This document shows, piece by piece, positions 59,540 through 64,000 of a DNA stretch of 64,000 bases. Origin of the DNA: Thalassospiraceae bacterium LMO-JJ14 (lineage in GTDB: Bacteria > Pseudomonadota > Alphaproteobacteria > Rhodospirillales > Casp-alpha2); NCBI GenBank assembly GCA_021555105.2, contig CP134604.1:1364001-1428000 (forward strand), given 5' to 3'. The translations under genes were made by a program, and so were the position numbers. Under the pieces are notes generated by a model. It was not told the DNA's origin and did not search any database. It saw only the letters and a list, made by a program, of their open reading frames with translations. Within the stretch, counting starts at the first letter, position 1, and each line of letters begins with the position of its first letter.

Positions 59540-60508
59540 ATGAGCGAGGCACGCGAAATCACCCTGACCGTCGACGCCGCCGATGCCGGCGCGCGTCTGG
59601 ATAAATGGCTGGCCGACAATGCCGGTAATCTGTCCAGAACGCGGGTACAGGCGCTGATCAATGCGGGTCATTTGCGTGGCCCGGGGGGTGCCGCCGGGGA
59701 TATTTCGCGTAAGGTCAGGGCCGGCGAGAGCTATACCCTGACCGTCCCGCCGCCGATACCGGCCCGCCCGGGTGCAGAGGATATCCCGCTCGAGGTGCTG
59801 TATGAGGATGAACATTTGATCGTGCTGGTAAAACCGACCGGGCTGGTCGTGCATCCGGCACCCGGCCATTCAGGCGGGACACTGGTAAACGCACTTTTGC
59901 ATCATTGCCGCGGCTCGCTGTCCGGGATCGGCGGGGTAACGCGCCCGGGGATTGTACACCGGCTCGACAAGGATACATCCGGTGTCATGGTGTGCGCCAA
60001 GAGCGACATCGCACATCGCGGTCTGGTCGAGCAGTTTCAGGTGCACAGTATCAAGCGCGCCTATATGGCGGTTGTCTGGGGGATGCCGAACTCGCGTGCA
60101 GGACGCATCGAAAACCGCATCGGCCGCGATCCCAAAAACCGGAAACGCATGGCGGTTGTCGCTTCCGGCGGCAAACTGGCGGTCACGGATTACCGGGTAA
60201 TCAGGCCGATTGGTGCTGTCGCGGCATTAATGGATTGCCATTTATTCACAGGACGGACTCACCAAATTCGTGTTCAAATGTCATCAATGGGTCATCCGCT
60301 GGTGGGCGATCCTTTGTATCATACAAGGGGAAGCAGCCGAAAAGATCGGGAAATTGTGATCCAGGGCCAGCCCGGCGCGTACAAACATCAGGCGTTGCAC
60401 GCGTACAAACTCGGTTTCGAGCATCCGGTTACACACAAGGAGCTTGATTTCGAGATTGAACTATCAAATGAGATTAATGAGTTAATTGATAGTTTAGAAA
60501 CATTATAA
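59540..60508 (+). CDS. rluD: RluD-type 23S rRNA pseudouridine synthase
   Basis: A 322-residue RluA/RluD-family enzyme. N-terminal S4 RNA-binding domain (about 18-70, ARLDKWLADNAGNLSRTRVQALINAGHL), then the catalytic domain with the signature PGIVHRLDKDTSGVMV, nucleophile Asp143, and LFTGRTHQIRVQMSSMGHPLVGDPLY. RluD targets helix 69 of 23S rRNA; sequence alone cannot exclude the RluA/C groups. Divergent from the JAMM pair. RpoH follows. Confidence 0.92.
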   Translation: MSEAREITLTVDAADAGARLDKWLADNAGNLSRTRVQALINAGHLRGPGGAAGDISRKVRAGESYTLTVPPPIPARPGAEDIPLEVLYEDEHLIVLVKPTGLVVHPAPGHSGGTLVNALLHHCRGSLSGIGGVTRPGIVHRLDKDTSGVMVCAKSDIAHRGLVEQFQVHSIKRAYMAVVWGMPNSRAGRIENRIGRDPKNRKRMAVVASGGKLAVTDYRVIRPIGAVAALMDCHLFTGRTHQIRVQMSSMGHPLVGDPLYHTRGSSRKDREIVIQGQPGAYKHQALHAYKLGFEHPVTHKELDFEIELSNEINELIDSLETL

Positions 60509-60633
60509 TAAGACTATATCCGAGTAAAAAACTCGGGTACAATGAACAAAACGATCGTCACGGACTCACGGGAATCGGGCAATGCCCGGACGTGCGGACT
60601 GAATGATGATGAAACTTAGGGAAGATAGGCACA

Positions 60634-61518
60634 ATGGGCACGCTCGCCAAAGATTTCAATCCGACCCCTGAGGAAAACCTGTCGCGTTATCTTCAGGTTA
60701 TCCGCCGCTATCCGATGCTGACGCACGAAGAGGAAATTGCCCTCGCAGAACGGTGGCGCGATCACAAGGATGACGAGGCCGCGCATCAAATGGTCAACAG
60801 CCACCTGCGTCTGGTCGCCAAAATTGCCATGGGCTATCGCGGCTACGGCCTGCCGGTAGGCGAACTGATCTCGGAAGGCAACATCGGCATGATGCAGGCC
60901 GTCAAGCGGTTCGACCCGGACAAGGGGTTTCGTCTGGCGACCTACGCCATGTGGTGGATTCGCGCCTCGATGCAGGAATATATCCTGCATTCATGGTCGC
61001 TGGTAAAGATGGGAACCACGGCAGCGCAGAAAAAGCTGTTCTTCAATTTGCGCCGGATCAAAAGCGAACTGCAGGCCATACATGACGGCGATCTGACGCC
61101 GGAACATACCGCGTTGATCGCAACGCGGCTCAAGGTTTCCGAGCAGGAAGTCACGAATATGAACCGCCGCCTGGCCGGTCCGGACCATTCACTCAATGCC
61201 CCGCTGCGAGACGATAGCGAGGGGGAATGGATCGATTGGCTCGAAGACGACGGCCACTCGCAGGAAACAATTGTCGCCGAGCGTCAGGAGTCGAGAAACC
61301 GACACCAGATGCTGCTTGGGGCGATGAAGTGTCTGACCGAACGTGAACGCCATATCCTCATGGAACGTCGGCTTAAGGACGAGCCGATGACACTGCAGGA
61401 TCTTAGCGATGTGTACGGCATCAGCCGCGAACGTGTGCGCCAGATCGAGGTGCGGGCGTTCGAAAAGGTTCGCAAGTCCGTACGTAACGCGGCGATCAAG
61501 GAGCACATGGTCAACTGA
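60634..61518 (+). CDS. rpoH: RNA polymerase heat-shock sigma factor RpoH (sigma-32)
   Basis: A 294-residue group 3 sigma factor. Core region 2: LVAKIAMGYRGYGLPVGELISEGNIGMMQAVKRFDPDKGFRLATYAMWWIRASMQEYIL, then the RpoH-box KLFFNLRRIKSELQAIHDG (about 135-150) that is specific to sigma-32, and region 4.2 GISRERVRQIEVRAFEKVR. Directs heat-shock transcription; level normally set by RNA structure and FtsH/DnaK. A small hairpin (CCGAGT-A5-ACTCGG, 60520-60536) lies upstream, 97 bases before the start. Stop overlaps the unknown convergent gene by eight bases. Confidence 0.96.
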   Translation: MGTLAKDFNPTPEENLSRYLQVIRRYPMLTHEEEIALAERWRDHKDDEAAHQMVNSHLRLVAKIAMGYRGYGLPVGELISEGNIGMMQAVKRFDPDKGFRLATYAMWWIRASMQEYILHSWSLVKMGTTAAQKKLFFNLRRIKSELQAIHDGDLTPEHTALIATRLKVSEQEVTNMNRRLAGPDHSLNAPLRDDSEGEWIDWLEDDGHSQETIVAERQESRNRHQMLLGAMKCLTERERHILMERRLKDEPMTLQDLSDVYGISRERVRQIEVRAFEKVRKSVRNAAIKEHMVN

Positions 61519-62290
61519 TCGGGTTCGTTCCGCTTGCCTTGTCGGTGAAATCGCCTTCGACCGGCGGTGTGCCGAAATACAGTTTTCTGAAACGCCGTAG
61601 CGACTTGCCCTTCAGGTGCGAAGCCGTACGCTCGAACAATTCATGCGCGTTGCCCGGCGCGCGGCTTTTCAGTATCTGAAAGAAATCCCGGATATCACTG
61701 AAGCCCTGCTTTCCGTTCTCGGCAATGGTTGCAGCGAGAATGCGCTCGAGATCCGCGATATGGCCACCCGTGACGAGTGCATCGGCGAGGCGTCGGTTCG
61801 ACTGAAACGTTTCGACGCTGATTACCGGTAACAGGGCGCGGCAGGCCGGTGAGCTGAGTGCGTGATGATCCGATTTCCCGTTGAGTTTTTCCCGTGCCCG
61901 GCGCATGCCGCTGTCTATGACGCTACGTGCGCCCTTGGGGGATTTGCTGTTGCACACGGCACGGTGTGACAGAGGCAGCCTGCCCCCGGCGAGGGCACGG
62001 CGGACGGCGCGTTCGGTTTCATCGCCCGGTGTGAGATACACGTCGCCGGCTGTGGTTGAAGAGGTGCTCGTCAAGGTTTGCCGCGCATGTTGAATGGCGC
62101 GGAAAATGACGGCGTGTGTTATCGCGGGGTTGGCATTTTTATCGAGCAAACCGGCCCTGGTCAGGGTCTGCGTAATAATATGCAAATCTTCGGGGGCATT
62201 TGTGGCATTCGGACCGATGCCATGACGCAGCACCGAACGGACCTGCCGGGGCTCGCTTTTAGGTGTGGCATAGGCGTCAAAGTTTCCCAT
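61511..62290 (-). CDS. Hypothetical protein of unknown family
   Basis: A 259-residue soluble, basic protein that I do not recognise. Likely helical segments include 45-75 and 190-245 (DALVTGGHIADLERILAATIAENGKQGFSDIRDFFQILKSRAPGNAHELFERTASHL). No signal peptide, membrane segment or enzyme motif. GGAG is seven bases upstream of the ATG. Its end overlaps the 3' end of rpoH by eight bases in convergent arrangement. An inverted repeat (62342-62356) lies 52 bases upstream of its start. Confidence 0.6.
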   Translation of the reverse strand: MGNFDAYATPKSEPRQVRSVLRHGIGPNATNAPEDLHIITQTLTRAGLLDKNANPAITHAVIFRAIQHARQTLTSTSSTTAGDVYLTPGDETERAVRRALAGGRLPLSHRAVCNSKSPKGARSVIDSGMRRAREKLNGKSDHHALSSPACRALLPVISVETFQSNRRLADALVTGGHIADLERILAATIAENGKQGFSDIRDFFQILKSRAPGNAHELFERTASHLKGKSLRRFRKLYFGTPPVEGDFTDKASGTNPIS

Positions 62291-62341
62291 GAAAGGTCTC
62301 CTTCCCAGGCGGAGTCTTCAAGTAGCACGTGCCAATAACGG

Positions 62342-62356
62342 ACACCTTTAAGGTGT
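62342..62356. promoter_or_regulatory. Inverted repeat upstream of hypothetical gene
   Basis: Fifteen-base odd-centred palindrome ACACCTTTAAGGTGT, in the 143-base spacer between the hypothetical gene and the nitroreductase gene, both on the minus strand. It would be near the promoter of the hypothetical gene. A repressor site is possible; no proof. Confidence 0.35.
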
Positions 62357-62433
62357 GTCTTATGTATATAAATCTACTTTATAGATATAAACATGAAAAG
62401 TCGTATTTACATAAACATTCAGTTGTATGTACA

Positions 62434-63261
62434 TCACAGCTTGTATCCGGTTCGCTTGATATAGGCGGCAAATGCAAGCCGTTCCGTGTTCGCCGTCTGG
62501 CGGGCCTTGTCGTCGGACCAGCCATAATTTTCCTTACTGCCATAACGGTCGGGATTGCGTTGCTTGCCATACGGGTTCGTCAGGCTGCGGCGGCGGTCAT
62601 AGCTTTCGACTTCGGCTTCCAGATTGCTGTCGTCGTAGCTGTCCTTGTGTACGGTCAAGCGCATCGGCAGCCGCACGCTGATGGCCGGATCGTCCGCGGG
62701 ATGACCGACACACAGACCGGCAAACGGAAAAACGCCCGCCGGCAGCCCAGCAAGTTCAGCAATTTCGTCGGTGACTTCGCGTGCAGCGCTGATCGGGCAG
62801 CAACCAAGACCCTCGGCTTCGGCGGCGATGATGAAATTCTGCATGACGATGGCGGCGTCGGCGGCGGCATTCAAGAACGCGTCCAGCGGTTCGTGCGCAA
62901 ACGATGTGCCGCGAAGCTCGCACACGCGCCGGATACGCCGCCCGTCGCCGCAAAACAGCAAAAATACCGGCGCCTGCTTGATCCACGGCATGGAAGGAAA
63001 CAGATCGGTGACCTTGTCCCGCTTGGATGCATCATTGAACTGGATAATCGCTACCTGTTGCAGATCGGACTTGGCCGGCGCTGACAGGGCACAGGCATAA
63101 ATAACATCGAGTACATCCTGTGAAACCGGGGTGTCCTTGTATCTGCGCCGTGAACGGTGCCTGAGTTGCAGGGCCTGCGTGCCTTCCGCAGGGCGATCCC
63201 CGCCGATCTCGGTGGGTTCGGCAAAGCGGGCGGCGATCAGATCACGTAGTGTCTCGGTCAT
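62434..63261 (-). CDS. Nitroreductase-family protein
   Basis: A 275-residue FMN-dependent nitroreductase-family protein. FMN-binding Arg cluster LRHRSRRRYKDTPVSQDVLDVIYACALSAPAKSDLQQVAIIQF at about 33-75; ALNAAADAAIVMQNFIIAAEAEGLGCCPI in the middle; LCVGHPADDPAISVRLPM near the end. Reduces nitro groups, quinones or a dehydro-intermediate. It has a longer C-terminal tail (YDDSN...YKL, about 45 residues) than simple NfsB types. Start has GGAG seven bases upstream; follows an MFS gene 11 bases upstream, so an operon is likely. Confidence 0.92.
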   Translation of the reverse strand: MTETLRDLIAARFAEPTEIGGDRPAEGTQALQLRHRSRRRYKDTPVSQDVLDVIYACALSAPAKSDLQQVAIIQFNDASKRDKVTDLFPSMPWIKQAPVFLLFCGDGRRIRRVCELRGTSFAHEPLDAFLNAAADAAIVMQNFIIAAEAEGLGCCPISAAREVTDEIAELAGLPAGVFPFAGLCVGHPADDPAISVRLPMRLTVHKDSYDDSNLEAEVESYDRRRSLTNPYGKQRNPDRYGSKENYGWSDDKARQTANTERLAFAAYIKRTGYKL

Positions 63262-63271
63262 GGCGGGTCTC

Positions 63272-64000
63272 CTAGGGATTGAGTTCTCGATGCGAACGCC
63301 GGGCGTTCAGGGCGGCGGCGGCGGTCATGACGATCATGACGATGGGAAAGGCAATGCCGGGTATATCGGGAAACGCGGCGACCACGGCGCTGGCGCCGGC
63401 GCCGGCGGACATCTGCAACGCACCCAGAAGCGCCGTCGCGGTGCCGGCCCTGGCCTTGAACGGGCTGAGTGCGCCGGCGACACCCAGTGGCAGGATCGTC
63501 CCCAGGGCAAATCCGAAGATCACCATGAAGAACATGATCGTGACAACGCTGGCGAACCCGCTCATCGACAGCAACAACATGGCTGAGGCCGAGGCGCACA
63601 TGCCCAAGGCGCTGGCGATAACGACTTTGGAAGGCTCGGTGATACGTTCGCTGAAAACCGAAACGGCGGCGGCACCCAGCATATAGGCGCCGGAATGCAG
63701 GAACGCAAGAAAGCCGAATGAGGACGGGGTCAGGCCCAGTTGCCGGATCATCAACTCAGGACCGCCGGAGTGAAACGCATACAAGGACCCCAGTGCCAGC
63801 GCGTTGGTGACGGCGAAGCGCCTGAAGGTCGGGTCCTTGATGATCGACAGATAATTGAGCGCGACCTGCGGCACGGAAATGTCCTCGGATGACGGGGTGC
63901 CGGTCTCGGGCATGGCGAAAAAGCACAGGATCAGGACACCGGCGCCGAGCAGGGTTGTGATCGCCATGTTCGCTTGCCAACCGACGTAGTCCTGTGTGAA
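63272..64000 (-). CDS. MFS multidrug transporter (Bcr/CflA type), 3' part
   Basis: C-terminal 242 residues of a Bcr/CflA-type major facilitator exporter; the frame is open to the right edge of the window. Seen: about seven hydrophobic segments and a long loop (MPETGTPSSEDISVPQVALNYLSIIKDPTFRRFAVTNALALGSLYAFHSGGPELMIRQLG) that matches the mid-protein loop of this group. Effluxes drugs or metabolites with protons. Eleven bases upstream of the nitroreductase gene, suggesting one unit. Confidence 0.88.
   Translation of the reverse strand, partial: FTQDYVGWQANMAITTLLGAGVLILCFFAMPETGTPSSEDISVPQVALNYLSIIKDPTFRRFAVTNALALGSLYAFHSGGPELMIRQLGLTPSSFGFLAFLHSGAYMLGAAAVSVFSERITEPSKVVIASALGMCASASAMLLLSMSGFASVVTIMFFMVIFGFALGTILPLGVAGALSPFKARAGTATALLGALQMSAGAGASAVVAAFPDIPGIAFPIVMIVMTAAAALNARRSHRELNP

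Noticed and set aside
60520-60536. Hairpin CCGAGT-A5-ACTCGG between rluD and rpoH as a terminator
   Set aside because: Only six pairs and no T tract follow, so it cannot be called a terminator; it may be part of the rpoH leader.
62329-63084. 251-codon plus-strand open frame antisense to the nitroreductase gene
   Set aside because: The minus strand encodes a complete nitroreductase; this frame has no recognisable features.
1-64000. tRNA genes, rRNA genes, CRISPR arrays, integrases or transposases
   Set aside because: I looked on both strands and found no clover-leaf with a T-loop, no regularly spaced repeats and no transposase or recombinase motif.

Overview
The window is about 59-60% GC by eye, gene-dense and free of rRNA, tRNA, CRISPR or intact insertion sequences. 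Gene content points to an alphaproteobacterium of the Rhodospirillales kind, probably a marine or soil heterotroph. The evidence is an RpoE-ChrR sigma/anti-sigma pair, a DUF1491 protein, RpoH (sigma-32), and many high-affinity carboxylate uptake systems (one tripartite tricarboxylate transporter, one TAXI-TRAP, one DctP-type TRAP) wired to small catabolic operons with GntR or LysR regulators. The genus cannot be fixed from the sequence alone.

Layout. 1-8.3 kb: the end of a class III aminotransferase, a cytoplasmic-type sulfatase, a tctBAC uptake operon with a divergent GntR regulator (shared operator core TTGTCGACAA), an unusual repeat-rich intergenic region and an EamA exporter. 8.5-14.6 kb: a frameshifted TetR gene, a membrane-anchored Sel1-repeat protein, a small parvulin, a DUF1491 protein, a multi-PAS histidine kinase and a cytosine-deaminase-like amidohydrolase. 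14.7-20.4 kb: TerB, a CaiB-type CoA-transferase, a hot-dog thioesterase, then a tight three-gene operon of unknown function. The third protein of that operon looks like a membrane-anchored relative of the Lon (S16) proteolytic fold with the catalytic lysine position changed. 20.4-25.2 kb: a cyclopropane-synthase/DUF1365/FAD-oxidoreductase operon divergent from rpoE-chrR; both directions carry the promoter TGATCC-N16-CGTA. 25.3-27.0 kb: a lipoprotein and a receiver-kinase.

27.0-35.7 kb is an amine or amino-acid oxidation module: a TAXI-TRAP transporter with a DadA-like dehydrogenase, a divergent LysR regulator, and a HcnCAB/opine-oxidase-like three-subunit flavoenzyme. 35.7-41.5 kb holds another amine oxidase, a cold-shock protein with its own terminator, an MmgE/PrpD protein, a TcuA-like flavoprotein and its LysR regulator. 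41.5-54.7 kb is a divergent 13-gene catabolic locus around a GntR regulator. To the left lie PhyH dioxygenase, D-2-hydroxyacid dehydrogenase, Ldh-type dehydrogenase, HpcH aldolase, AtuA and an AtuA-partner protein. To the right lie DctP, DctQM, a 49-residue membrane protein, an IlvD/Edd dehydratase and two RraA-type aldolases. This looks like a complete uptake and breakdown pathway for a hydroxylated or sugar-derived acid.

54.7-64 kb: a histidine kinase, a second PhyH protein, a cobalamin riboswitch in front of a CbiM-type cobalt transporter gene, a PCu(A)C copper chaperone, a JAMM protease with a small membrane partner, RluD-type pseudouridine synthase, RpoH, an unknown protein, a nitroreductase and the end of an MFS exporter.

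Most worth following up: the three-gene operon at 16980-20378, the 13-gene divergent locus, the mirrored RpoE promoters, the riboswitch-controlled CbiM protein, and the G9 frameshift in the TetR gene.
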